DNA from: Streptomyces sp. ISL-43 | GTDB lineage: Bacteria; Actinomycetota; Actinomycetes; Streptomycetales; Streptomycetaceae | DNA: 64,000 nucleotides | Direction of reading: 5' to 3' | Assembly: GCF_018614195.1 (NCBI RefSeq) | Contig: NZ_JAGGOT010000002.1 | Location: 216,573-280,572 of the forward strand | Part shown: positions 18,962 to 27,948 of the stretch, one piece after another | Position numbering within the stretch: the first letter of the stretch is position 1 | Layout: the number at the start of each line of letters is the position of its first letter | The notes under the pieces: model-generated | Seen by the model: only the letters and a program-made list of their open reading frames with translations | Databases searched by the model: none | What the model was told of the DNA's origin: nothing | Position numbers and translations under genes: made by a program

Positions 18962-19340
18962 GACCGCCCTCCGCAGCTGCTGATGCGCGTCACCTTGAGC
19001 CTCCAGGCTGGTACGTATCGTCACCTGTGCGGTCGATGCTCCCGGACACCTGTCCGAGAACTTCTTGGTTCAACCGCCTTCACACTCTCAACGATGGTCA
19101 CTCGAAAGAGTTACGGGTCGGACGGACACCTTCGGCACTCTACGTGAGGAAGCGAACACGACGCGGGCACCACTCTCCGCGTGTCCTCCATCTAGCGTTA
19201 TGCCCTATTTGGCGGCTTTCCTTCCGTTTGGCGCATGTCTGAGGCTAGATTCCCAATGAGTCATATTTACATCTACTACGACAGTAGGTGTGGAGACATG
19301 GACCGTATCCGCCTCAGTACCGGCACCAAGAGGACTACCA
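18962..19340. promoter_or_regulatory. bldM-whiD divergent regulatory region
   Basis: This 379-bp gene-free spacer drives bldM leftward and whiD rightward. It is AT-richer than its surroundings from 19190 to 19300. It holds the sigma-BldN promoter described separately and a whiD ribosome site (AGAGGA ahead of 19341). The bldM leader of about 120 nt is long enough for further control. I looked for a whiD -35/-10 pair and found none convincing. Confidence 0.75.
19088..19115 (-). promoter_or_regulatory. Sigma-BldN-type promoter of bldM
   Basis: On the minus strand the sequence reads CGTAAC (-35, 19110-19115), 16 bases, then CGTTGA (-10, 19088-19093). This is an exact match to the CGTAAC-N16-CGTTGA consensus I know for the developmental ECF factor sigma-BldN, whose classic target is bldM promoter 1. 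Transcription would start near 19080, about 120 nt before the bldM ATG. Confidence 0.9.
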
Positions 19341-19667
19341 ATGGCAGATTTCTCCCGCCTCCCCGGACCGAACGCCGACCTCTGGGACTGGCAGCTGCTG
19401 GCTGCCTGTCGCGGGGTCGACAGCTCCCTCTTCTTCCACCCGGAAGGTGAGCGGGGCGCGGCCAGGAGCGCGCGCGAGGCCTCGGCTAAAGAGGTCTGCA
19501 TGCGATGCCCGGTGCGTGCGGAATGCGCCGCGCACGCACTCGCCGTCCGCGAGCCCTACGGGGTGTGGGGCGGCCTCACCGAGGACGAACGCGAAGAGCT
19601 GATGGGCCGAGCCCGTCATCGCCTGATCCCCGCGACGACCGTGATCGGACCGATCGCTCCGCACTGA
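19341..19667 (+). CDS. whiD: WhiD, WhiB-like iron-sulfur developmental regulator
   Basis: A 108-residue Wbl protein. The four cluster-binding cysteines are C23, C53, C56 and C62 (C-X29-C-X2-C-X5-C), followed by the WhiB-family turn REPYGVWGGLTEDERE. The N-terminus MADFSRLPGPNADLWDWQLLA and the divergent position to bldM match Streptomyces WhiD, needed for late sporulation septation and spore maturation. Wbl proteins bind a [4Fe-4S] cluster and usually act through region 4 of the principal sigma factor. The ATG at 19341 has AGAGGA 7 nt upstream. The C-terminal tail after residue 95 is short. Confidence 0.96.
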   Translation: MADFSRLPGPNADLWDWQLLAACRGVDSSLFFHPEGERGAARSAREASAKEVCMRCPVRAECAAHALAVREPYGVWGGLTEDEREELMGRARHRLIPATTVIGPIAPH

Positions 19668-19847
19668 GCGGACCGTTCGGGACCGACCGTCCACCCACCC
19701 GAAGGAACGTTTCTTCTATTCACACGGCACGCCCGCCGCGTCCCGCGCGGCGCGCACAACGTGCCGCGCACCGGCCAGGGACGCCACCCGACCGGCCGTA
19801 CCCCCGTACGGTCTCTCGCGTGGCGGCCCGGCCCGGCCACGCCGGTG

Positions 19848-19873
19848 CCCCCGTACGAGGCTTCGTACGGGGG
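19848..19873 (-). terminator. Hairpin between whiD and the LysR gene
   Basis: An 11-bp perfect stem (CCCCCGTACGA / TCGTACGGGGG, 4-nt loop) starts 13 nt beyond the LysR stop and lies about 180 nt beyond the whiD stop. It can end either message. Confidence 0.75.
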
Positions 19874-19886
19874 TGCCCGCGCGGGC

Positions 19887-20786
19887 TCAGCGCTTGGCCG
19901 CCCGCTCCAGCTCGGCCAGGGTCGCGGCCACCGCCGGCACCCGGGCCAGGTCCGGCAGGGTCAGGGCCACGACCTCGCGCTCGACGGCCGGTTCCACCAC
20001 GAGGGTGCTCACGCCCTTGGCCCGTACGGACTCCACCGCGAGCTCCGGCAGCACGGCGACCCCGAGTCCGGCCCCGACCAGGCCGACCACGGCCGGGTAG
20101 TCGTCGGTGGCGAAGTCGATGCGCGGGGTGAATCCGACCCCCTCGCACACCTCGACCAGATGGCGGCGGCAGCGCGGGCAGCCCGCGATCCAGGGCTCGT
20201 CGGCCAGGTCCGCCATGCCCACCCGCTCCGCACCCGCCAGCCGGTGCCCCTCGGGGACCAGCCCGACGAGCCGGTCGGTCAGCAGCGGCCGGACCACGAG
20301 GTCCTCCCACTCGGCGGACGACCCCGAGGCGCCGCCGTAGCGGAAGGCCAGGGCGAGATCGCAGTCGCCCTCGCGCAGCATCTCCACCGAGCGCGGCGGC
20401 TCGGCTTCCACCAGCGAGATCCGGGTCCCCGGGTGCTCGGCGCGCATCGCCGCGAGCGCGGTGGGCACCAGCGTGGAACTGCCGCTGGGGAAGGAGACGA
20501 GCCGGACCCGGCCCGCGCGCAGCCCGGCGATGGCCGCGACCTCCTCCTCGGCGGCGGTCAGTCCGGCGAGGATCCCGGCGGCGTGGCGGACCAGCGCCTC
20601 ACCGGCCTGGGTGAGGCGCATCTCGCGCCCGGTACGGATCAGCAGCGGGGTGCCGGCGGACAGCTCCAGCGCCTTCATCTGCTGGGAGACGGCCGGCTGG
20701 GTGCAGCCGAGCTCGCGGGCGGCGGCGGAGAATGACCCGGTTCCGGCGACAGCGCGCAGAACTCGGAGATGACGTGCCTCGATCAC
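19887..20786 (-). CDS. LysR-family transcriptional regulator
   Basis: A 299-residue LTTR. The winged HTH spans 1-60 (LRVLRAVAGTGSFSAAARELGCTQPAVSQQMKALE) and a periplasmic-binding-like effector domain spans about 88-295, with the cysteine-containing segment WIAGCPRCRRHL. The GTG at 20786 lies 6 nt after TATGCT, so the message may be leaderless, though GAAGG also precedes it. It is divergent from the MOSC gene with only 79 bp between them, and LTTRs often control a divergent neighbour, so the MOSC/SDR genes are candidate targets. The effector is unknown. Confidence 0.92.
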   Translation of the reverse strand: MIEARHLRVLRAVAGTGSFSAAARELGCTQPAVSQQMKALELSAGTPLLIRTGREMRLTQAGEALVRHAAGILAGLTAAEEEVAAIAGLRAGRVRLVSFPSGSSTLVPTALAAMRAEHPGTRISLVEAEPPRSVEMLREGDCDLALAFRYGGASGSSAEWEDLVVRPLLTDRLVGLVPEGHRLAGAERVGMADLADEPWIAGCPRCRRHLVEVCEGVGFTPRIDFATDDYPAVVGLVGAGLGVAVLPELAVESVRAKGVSTLVVEPAVEREVVALTLPDLARVPAVAATLAELERAAKR

Positions 20787-20865
20787 CCTTCGAGCATAAG
20801 GGATACTTTGATCGCGGCGCCAATAACCCCGTGCCGCTTTGAGGCGATTCGGCTAGCGTGGGGGC

Positions 20866-21555
20866 ATGCATCTGATCTCCGTGAACCTCGGCCGCGCGAC
20901 GGCCGTCGAATACACCGACTCGGAGGGTGGGATGACCGGCCACCGCAAGCTCCCCGCGTCCGGTCCCGTACGCGTCTTCGCCCCGGGCCCCAAGGGTGTC
21001 GCGGCGAGCGGTGTCGAGGGCGACGACGTCTGCGACCTGCGCCATCACGGCGGCGACCACCAGGCCGTGTACGCGTACGCCCGCGAGGACCTGGAGTGGT
21101 GGGAGGGCGAGCTGGAGCGCGAGCTGCCCGGCGGGCTGTTCGGCGAGAACTTCACGACCTCCGGCCTCGACGTGAACGGCGCGAAGCTCGGCGAGCGCTG
21201 GCGGGTCGGCCCCGATCTGGTCCTGGAGGTGGCCTCGGCGCGCATCCCGTGCCAGACGTTCCAGGGGTCGCTCGGCGAGAGGGCCTGGGTCAAGCGGTTC
21301 ACCCGGGCCGCGCGGCCGGGCGCGTACCTGCGGGTGATCGAGGAGGGCCGGGTATCCCCCGGCGACACCATCGAGGTGCTGCACCGCCCCGATCACGAGG
21401 TGACGGTGGAGTTCTGGTTCCGCGCCTTCACCACCGAGCGGGAGCTGCTGGCGCGCACCCTGGCGGCGGGCGACGCGCTGGAGCCGTCGGTGCGGGACAA
21501 GGCGCTGGCGTATGTGGAGAAGTACGGGAACGACGGCCTCCCGCACGGGGGCTGA
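20866..21555 (+). CDS. MOSC domain protein
   Basis: A 229-residue MOSC (molybdenum-cofactor sulfurase C-terminal) domain protein of the YiiM type, with a C-terminal three-helix extension. Hallmarks are HHGGDHQAVYAYAREDLEWWEGEL, LFGENFTTSGLDV and the segment ARIPCQTFQ with the conserved cysteine expected to bind sulfur or Mo cofactor. Relatives take part in reduction of N-hydroxylated compounds; no partner reductase is adjacent here. The ATG at 20866 sits 7 nt after TAGCGT and lacks a Shine-Dalgarno, suggesting a leaderless message. It is divergent from the LysR gene, and an SDR gene follows after 49 nt. Confidence 0.9.
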   Translation: MHLISVNLGRATAVEYTDSEGGMTGHRKLPASGPVRVFAPGPKGVAASGVEGDDVCDLRHHGGDHQAVYAYAREDLEWWEGELERELPGGLFGENFTTSGLDVNGAKLGERWRVGPDLVLEVASARIPCQTFQGSLGERAWVKRFTRAARPGAYLRVIEEGRVSPGDTIEVLHRPDHEVTVEFWFRAFTTERELLARTLAAGDALEPSVRDKALAYVEKYGNDGLPHGG

Positions 21556-21604
21556 CGCACCAGCCGGTACGGGAGGCGGCGCCCCGGGCGACTAGGTTGC
21601 GCGT

Positions 21605-22378
21605 ATGACGACTGCGTTGATTACGGGATCCACGGCGGGCATCGGCGCCGCCTTCGCCCGGCGGCTCGCCGCCCAGGGGCACAACCTCGTCCTGGTGGCC
21701 CGGGACGGCAAGCGCCTCGGCGAGCAGGCCACCGAACTGCACGACCGACACGGCATCGAGGCCGAGGTGCTGGTCGCGGACCTCTCCACCGAGGAGGGCA
21801 TCGCGGCGGTCGAGAAGCGCCTCGGCGACCGAAAGCACCCGGTGGACCTGCTGGTCAACAACGCGGGCTTCGGCAACAAGGGCCGCTACCTCGAGGTCCC
21901 CATGGCCGACGAGCTGACGATGCTGAAGGTGCACATCGAGGCCGTGCTGCGGCTGACCTCGGCGGCGACGGAGTCGATGCGCTCGCGCGGGCGCGGCGGC
22001 GTGATCAACGTCGCCTCGGTGGCCGCGTTCCTGCCGCGCGGCACCTACGGGGCGAGCAAGGCCTGGGTCGTGCAGTTCACGCAGGGTGCGGCGAAGGACC
22101 TGACGGGGTCGGGCGTCCGGCTGATGGCGCTCTGCCCGGGCTTCGTGCGCACCGAGTTCCACGAGCGCGCCGGCATGGGCACGGACAACATCCCCGGCTG
22201 GATGTGGCTGGACGCGGACAAGCTGGTGGCCGCGGCCCTGGCCGATCTGGCGCGGGGCAAGACGGTGTCGATCCCGGACCCGCGGTACAAGGCGCTGATG
22301 GGCCTGGTGAAGCTGACGCCGCGCGGGTTGCTGGGCGGGGTCTCCTCGCGTACGGGGCGCAAGTACGGGCCGCAGTAA
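21605..22378 (+). CDS. Short-chain dehydrogenase/reductase
   Basis: A 257-residue classical SDR using NAD(P)H on an unknown alcohol or ketone. Motifs are TGSTAGIG (cofactor loop, about 7-14), NNAGFG, the catalytic Ser in NVASVAAF, and Y.ASK (TYGASKAW). LCPGFVRTEF follows the catalytic helix. The C-terminus, DPRYKALMGLVKLTPRGLLGG, resembles the DHRS/SadH-like group. The ATG at 21605 lies 6 nt after TAGGTT without a Shine-Dalgarno, again a leaderless pattern. Confidence 0.93.
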   Translation: MTTALITGSTAGIGAAFARRLAAQGHNLVLVARDGKRLGEQATELHDRHGIEAEVLVADLSTEEGIAAVEKRLGDRKHPVDLLVNNAGFGNKGRYLEVPMADELTMLKVHIEAVLRLTSAATESMRSRGRGGVINVASVAAFLPRGTYGASKAWVVQFTQGAAKDLTGSGVRLMALCPGFVRTEFHERAGMGTDNIPGWMWLDADKLVAAALADLARGKTVSIPDPRYKALMGLVKLTPRGLLGGVSSRTGRKYGPQ

Positions 22379-22423
22379 CCAGCCCAGCGGGTAAACGCGG
22401 CAAAAGGGTGAAATCTCCCTAGA

Positions 22424-22442
22424 CTGGATGTGTCCCATCCAG
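22424..22442 (+). promoter_or_regulatory. Small leader hairpin ahead of the SnoaL-like gene
   Basis: A 7-bp stem (CTGGATG / CATCCAG, 5-nt loop) overlaps the putative -10 TAGACT (22420-22425) and ends 15 nt before the ATG, next to the Shine-Dalgarno. It could be an operator dyad or an RNA stem. Confidence 0.4.
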
Positions 22443-22457
22443 CACGGGAGGCGACCG

Positions 22458-23156
22458 ATGACATTCGTACAAGTAATCGATTACGAGACCGAGCGGTTCG
22501 ACGAGATGAACGCCCTCATCGACCGCTGGGCGGAACAGGCCAGCGGCAAGCGCACGGTCACCCACACCCTGATCGGCAGGGACCGCGACTCCCAGACCCA
22601 CTACCTCGACCTCGTCGAGTTCCCCTCGTACGAAGACGCCATGAAGAACTCTCAGCTCCCGGAGACCGACCGGATGTTCCAGGAGATGGTGGCTCTCTGC
22701 GAGGGCATGCCGAAGTTCATGAACCTCGACGTGGTCCGTGACGAGTACCTCAACAAGATCGTCGTGAACCGGCTGCTCGACGAGGTCATCGGGAAGGGCG
22801 ACTTCGACGTCATCGACGAGTGCGTGGCGGCCGACTACGTCACCCACGACATCATGGAGAGCGAGGGCCAGGGCGGCGGCCGGGAGGGCATCCGGCAGAC
22901 CATCGGCATGTGGCGCAACGCCTTCGACTTGAAGCTCGACGTGACGAACCAGATCGCCGAAGGGGACTGCGTCACCACGCTGTGGGACTGCAAGGGCACC
23001 CACAAGGGCGAGTTCATGGGGGTCGCGCCGACCGGCAAGGAAATAAGCATGTCGGGCTGTACGACGTGCCGGATCGAGAACGGCCAGATCGCGGAAGACT
23101 GGTGGTACTACGACGTCCCCAGCCTGATGCGGCAGTTGGGCATGATGCCCGGATAG
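22458..23156 (+). CDS. SnoaL-like ester-cyclase family protein with ABM-type N-domain
   Basis: A 232-residue two-domain alpha+beta-barrel protein. Residues 1-95 look like an antibiotic-biosynthesis-monooxygenase-type (ABM) domain (FVQVIDYETERFDEMNALIDRW, HYLDLVEFPSYEDAMKNSQ). Residues 96-232 are a SnoaL-like polyketide-cyclase/ester-cyclase fold (IDECVAADYVTHDIM, GREGIRQTIGMWRNAF, EDWWYYDVPSLMRQLGMMPG). Such proteins bind small hydrophobic ligands, but no biosynthetic cluster is adjacent. The ATG at 22458 has GGGAGG 7 nt upstream. A TAGACT -10 and a small leader hairpin (22424-22442) precede it. Confidence 0.85.
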   Translation: MTFVQVIDYETERFDEMNALIDRWAEQASGKRTVTHTLIGRDRDSQTHYLDLVEFPSYEDAMKNSQLPETDRMFQEMVALCEGMPKFMNLDVVRDEYLNKIVVNRLLDEVIGKGDFDVIDECVAADYVTHDIMESEGQGGGREGIRQTIGMWRNAFDLKLDVTNQIAEGDCVTTLWDCKGTHKGEFMGVAPTGKEISMSGCTTCRIENGQIAEDWWYYDVPSLMRQLGMMPG

Positions 23157-23184
23157 CCGGCAGCCCCGCACCCGGAAACGGAAA

Positions 23185-23221
23185 GCCCCGGTCACCCCCG
23201 CTTGGCAGCGGTGACCGGGGC
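23185..23221. terminator. Bidirectional terminator between SnoaL-like gene and groEL1
   Basis: A 12-bp perfect stem (GCCCCGGTCACC / GGTGACCGGGGC, 13-nt loop) lies midway between the two convergent stops and is flanked by AAA and CTT, giving modest U-runs on either strand. Confidence 0.85.
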
Positions 23222-23245
23222 CTTCTCACGCCTCAGGCGTCAGCC

Positions 23246-24877
<1,632 letters not shown>

Positions 24878-24929
24878 TCAGCCCTCTCGTTGCGATCCCC
24901 GGCCGCTCACCGCGACCGCCTAGAACGAA

Positions 24930-24976
24930 CTACGCCCCTCGCCGCCCGGCATCAGCAGGGGTGACCAGGGGCGTAG
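24930..24976 (-). other. Hairpin in the groES-groEL1 spacer
   Basis: CTACGCCCCT (24930-24939) pairs perfectly with AGGGGCGTAG (24967-24976) around a 27-nt loop, inside the groESL message. It could attenuate, protect the groES 3' end after processing, or set unequal GroES/GroEL output. Confidence 0.55.
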
Positions 24977-25001
24977 CTCAAAGCAAAACTGGAGAAGTGA
25001 C

Positions 25002-25310
25002 TTACTTCTCGACGATCGCGAGCACGTCGCGGGCCGAGAGGACGAGGTACTCCTCGCCGTTGTACTTCACTTCGGTGCCGCCGTACTTGGAGTACAGGAC
25101 GACGTCGCCGACGGTGACGTCCAGCGGGAGACGCTGGCCGTCCTCGAAGCGACCCGGGCCCACGGCAAGGACGACGCCCTCCTGGGGCTTCTCCTTCGCG
25201 GTGTCCGGGATGACCAGGCCAGAGGCCGTGGTCTGCTCGGCGTCGAGCGGCTGGACCACAATGCGGTCCTCAAGCGGCTTGATGGCAACCTTGGAGCTGG
25301 TGGTCGTCAC
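25002..25310 (-). CDS. groES: 10-kDa co-chaperonin GroES
   Basis: A 102-residue co-chaperonin that caps the GroEL ring. [35 protein letters not shown] includes the mobile loop, and [36 protein letters not shown] is the usual C-terminus. The start at 25310 (reading [12 protein letters not shown]) has GGGGGAGG upstream. It is the first gene of the groES-groEL1 operon, downstream of two CIRCE operators. Confidence 0.97.
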   Translation of the reverse strand: MTTTSSKVAIKPLEDRIVVQPLDAEQTTASGLVIPDTAKEKPQEGVVLAVGPGRFEDGQRLPLDVTVGDVVLYSKYGGTEVKYNGEEYLVLSARDVLAIVEK

Positions 25311-25406
25311 GATCCGACCTCCCCCTTCGGAGATCCGGGGTTAACTGTCTGAGGTGGCGACCAGGTCGATCCGTCGTCGCGGGTGCCGGATCTGCCTGTC
25401 GCTGTG

Positions 25407-25433
25407 TTGGCACTCACCAGGGGCGAGTGCCAG
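25407..25433 (-). promoter_or_regulatory. CIRCE operator, groES-proximal
   Basis: TTGGCACTC-N9-GAGTGCCAG closely matches the CIRCE consensus (TTAGCACTC-N9-GAGTGCTAA) bound by the heat-shock repressor HrcA. It lies just downstream of the proposed transcription start and about 100 nt before the groES ATG. Confidence 0.88.
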
Positions 25434-25438
25434 ACGCG

Positions 25439-25468
25439 AGACTATTCCGGGGATTAGCACTCGGTCAA
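25439..25468 (-). promoter_or_regulatory. groESL vegetative promoter
   Basis: On the minus strand TTGACC (-35, 25463-25468), an 18-bp spacer and TAGTCT (-10, 25439-25444) form a good principal-sigma promoter. The -35 hexamer lies inside the 9-bp loop of the distal CIRCE, so bound HrcA would block polymerase. Confidence 0.75.
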
Positions 25469-25480
25469 GCGGAGTGCCAA
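25454..25480 (-). promoter_or_regulatory. CIRCE operator, promoter-overlapping
   Basis: TTAGCACTC-N9-GAGTGCCAA differs from the consensus by a single base. It overlaps the proposed -35 element of the groESL promoter. Confidence 0.93.
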
Positions 25481-25745
25481 TACGCGCCGCCGGTTTCGCC
25501 GTCCTGGCCGCCTGGAGACGCCCCGGAACCCCGCCCCGGCCCGCCCGCCCGCGCCCCGCCGCGGACCCGCCGCGGACCCGCCCCGGGCTCCGCCCGAGCC
25601 TGGGCCGACGCGCCCCCGCCCGGCCCTCTCCCGAACCCGCCCAGGCACTGCCCGCCGCGCCCCGCCCGGGCTCGTCCCGCCCGGCCGGTCGGTGCTCGAC
25701 GTCCGGGGGCCCGAGCAGGGTGGTCCGGTATGTGACGCTTGGTGC

Positions 25746-26426
25746 ATGCGCATCCTGGTCGTCGAAGACGAAGTGGGCCTCGCCGAATCGTTGCGGCGCG
25801 GGCTCGGCGTCGACGGGCACTGGATCGACCTCGCCCACGACGGGCACCGGGGGCTGGACCTCGCCCTCACCGGGGGGCCGTACGACGTCGTGCTCCTCGA
25901 CCTGATGCTCCCCGGACTCTCGGGCTACGAGATCTGCAGGCGCATGCGTGCCCACGGCGACTCCACGCCCGTCCTCATGCTGACCGCCAAGGACGGCGAG
26001 TACGACGAGGCCGAGGGCCTCGACTCCGGCGCCGACGACTACCTCACGAAGCCGTTCTCCTTCGTCGTCCTCGCCGCCCGGCTGCGCGCGCTCACCCGCC
26101 GGGCCGCCGCCCCGCGCCCCAGCGTGCTCCAGGCCGGCGACCTCTTCCTCGACCCGCGCGGCCGCCGCTGCCGCCGCGGCCCGCACGAGATCGAGCTGAC
26201 CGCCCGCGAGCTCGGCGTACTGGCCTGCCTGATGGAGCAGCCCGGCCGGGCCGTCGCCAAGCTGGACATCCTCGACGAGGTCTGGGACACCCCGCACGGC
26301 ATCGACCCGAACATCGTCGAGGTCTACGTCTCCTCGCTCCGCCGGAAGATCGACGCCCCCTTCGGCCGCCGCTCGATCCTCACCGTCCACGGCACCGGCT
26401 ACCGGATGGCGCCTGACGGTGGATAG
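25746..26426 (+). CDS. OmpR/PhoB-family response regulator
   Basis: A 226-residue regulator. The receiver domain (1-118) has VVEDE acidic residues, phospho-acceptor D52 in VLLDLMLPG, and the LTKPF lysine near 101. The winged-helix domain (about 130-222) has ELTARELGVLACLMEQPGRAV, NIVEVYVSSLRRKID and LTVHGTGYRM. The ATG at 25746 gives the canonical MRILVVEDE start; no Shine-Dalgarno is visible. The stop overlaps the GTG of the histidine kinase by 8 nt, so the two are co-translated. Likely targets include the LCP/SEDS genes just downstream. Confidence 0.94.
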   Translation: MRILVVEDEVGLAESLRRGLGVDGHWIDLAHDGHRGLDLALTGGPYDVVLLDLMLPGLSGYEICRRMRAHGDSTPVLMLTAKDGEYDEAEGLDSGADDYLTKPFSFVVLAARLRALTRRAAAPRPSVLQAGDLFLDPRGRRCRRGPHEIELTARELGVLACLMEQPGRAVAKLDILDEVWDTPHGIDPNIVEVYVSSLRRKIDAPFGRRSILTVHGTGYRMAPDGG

Positions 26427-27891
26427 GGCACGACCGCGGCCCCCGTCCACGTCGCGGCCGCCGTCCCCGTCGCGGCCGCCGCCCCCGTCCCCGTCCACGT
26501 CCGCGTCGCGGCCCCGGCGCCTCGGCAGCCTGCGGGCCCGCGCCGCCGCGGCCGCCGCCCTCGCGATGGCCGCCGTCCTCGCCACCGGCGGGCTGTGGCT
26601 GTACACGCTGCTGCGCGCCAACCTCATCGAGAACACCACCGGCCGCACCGAGCTCGCCGCCCGCAAGGTCGCCGCCCAGTTCGACACCGCGGCCCTCCCG
26701 GCCGGCAGCCGGCTGCCCGCGCCCGAGGGCGGGGTCGACCTGGTCCTCGTACGGGACGCGGCCGGCGCGATCGTGGCCACCAGCGGGGACGGGAAGCAAA
26801 CCCCCGGGCTCGCCGGGCTGCCTCCCGCGCCCGGCGACGACGCGCGGTCGGCAGTCCTGCCGCCCGCGCGCCCCGGCGCGCAGCGGCGCGTGGTGGTCGC
26901 CGTGGAGGCGCCCGGCCCGCCGGGGGTGCACGCCCCGCACACCGTCTACGCCATGACCGTGCTCGGTGACGTCGACGACGCCAACCGGGCCGTCGCGCTC
27001 GGCCTGCTGGCCGGCGCGCCCCCGCTGATCGCCTTCTCGGCGGCCCTGGCCTGGTGGGTGACGGGGCACGCGCTGCGCCCCGTCACCGCGATCCGCACCG
27101 AGCTGGCGGCGGTCACCGCGAGCGAGCTGGACCGCCGGGTCCCGGACCCGGGCGGCGCCGACGAGATCGCGCGGCTGGCCCGGACCGTCAACGAGACGCT
27201 CGACCGGCTGGAGCGCGGTGACGCCCGCCAGCGGCAGTTCACCGCCGACGCCTCGCACGAGCTGCGCAACCCCCTCGCGGCCGTCCGGTCCCGCCTGGAG
27301 GTGGCGCTGCGGGACCCCGACCGGGAGTCGGTGGCGGCCGCGCTGGCCGATACCGAGCGGCTCCAGGGCATCGCGGCCGATCTGCTCCTGCTGGCCCGCC
27401 TCGACGGCGGGCCCGCGCCGCGCACCGAGCCGGTGGACCTCGCGCTGCTGGCCGCCGAGGACCTGGCGCGGCGCCCGGAGCCCAGGGTCGCGATGCGGCT
27501 GGACGCGCGGGCCCCCGTAGCGGCCGCCGGAGATCCGGCGCGACTGGAGCGGGCGCTGGCCAACCTCGTGGACAACGCCCTGCGGTACGCCCGCACCGGG
27601 GTCACCGTCCGGGCGGCTTCGAGCGGGGACGGCTGGGCGCTGCTGGAGGTCGAGGACGACGGGCCGGGCATCCCGGAGGCGGACCGGGACCGGGTCTTCG
27701 AGCGGTTCGTACGACTGGACGCGGACCGGGGCCGCACCAGCGGAGGCACCGGCCTGGGCCTGGCCATCGCCCGGGAGATCGCGCGGGCGCACGGCGGCGA
27801 GGTCCGCGCGCTCCCGGCGTCCGCCGGGGGCGCGGGCGCACGGCTCCTGCTGCGCGTGCCGGAGCGCGGGCCCGCTCCGCCCCGCCCCTGA
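26419..27891 (+). CDS. Sensor histidine kinase
   Basis: A 490-residue HPK partner of the preceding regulator. After a Pro/Ser/Arg-rich tail (1-35) come TM1 (about 42-65, ALAMAAVLATGGLWLYTLL), an extracytoplasmic sensor of about 130 residues, TM2 (about 195-218) and a HAMP linker. The dimerisation/phospho-acceptor domain has ASHELRNPLAAVRSRLE with H280, and the ATPase domain has NLVDNALRYA, DDGPGIP and GGTGLGLAIAREIARAHGG. The N-terminal tail is encoded by near-repeats of CCGTCCCCGTCGCGGCCGCC type. The GTG at 26419 overlaps the regulator stop. The small sensor suggests envelope or antibiotic stress, but the signal is unknown. Confidence 0.94.
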   Translation: MDRARPRPPSTSRPPSPSRPPPPSPSTSASRPRRLGSLRARAAAAAALAMAAVLATGGLWLYTLLRANLIENTTGRTELAARKVAAQFDTAALPAGSRLPAPEGGVDLVLVRDAAGAIVATSGDGKQTPGLAGLPPAPGDDARSAVLPPARPGAQRRVVVAVEAPGPPGVHAPHTVYAMTVLGDVDDANRAVALGLLAGAPPLIAFSAALAWWVTGHALRPVTAIRTELAAVTASELDRRVPDPGGADEIARLARTVNETLDRLERGDARQRQFTADASHELRNPLAAVRSRLEVALRDPDRESVAAALADTERLQGIAADLLLLARLDGGPAPRTEPVDLALLAAEDLARRPEPRVAMRLDARAPVAAAGDPARLERALANLVDNALRYARTGVTVRAASSGDGWALLEVEDDGPGIPEADRDRVFERFVRLDADRGRTSGGTGLGLAIAREIARAHGGEVRALPASAGGAGARLLLRVPERGPAPPRP

Positions 27892-27897
27892 AGGCGG

Positions 27898-27925
27898 CTT
27901 CAGGACCCTCAGGATTCCTTCAGCA
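27898..27925 (+). promoter_or_regulatory. Short direct repeats before the LCP gene
   Basis: Three copies of a TCAGG-like element (TTCAGGA at 27899, TCAGGA at 27909, TTCAG at 27919) recur with 9-11 bp spacing, one helical turn, in the 57-bp gap between kinase and LCP gene. OmpR-type regulators typically bind such head-to-tail repeats, so this may be where the upstream regulator acts. Confidence 0.4.
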
Positions 27926-27948
27926 GCGCTCCCCCACCATCGACAGGC

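Larger units (their letters stand above)
25311..25745. promoter_or_regulatory. groES upstream region and spacer to the response regulator
   Basis: This 435-bp gene-free stretch has two parts. The half next to groES (to about 25480) holds the promoter and two CIRCE operators. The half next to the response regulator (25481-25745) is extremely GC-rich, made of repeated CGGACCCGCC/CCCGCCCGG-type runs, with no convincing open frame or promoter apart from the last 30 bp. Confidence 0.7.
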
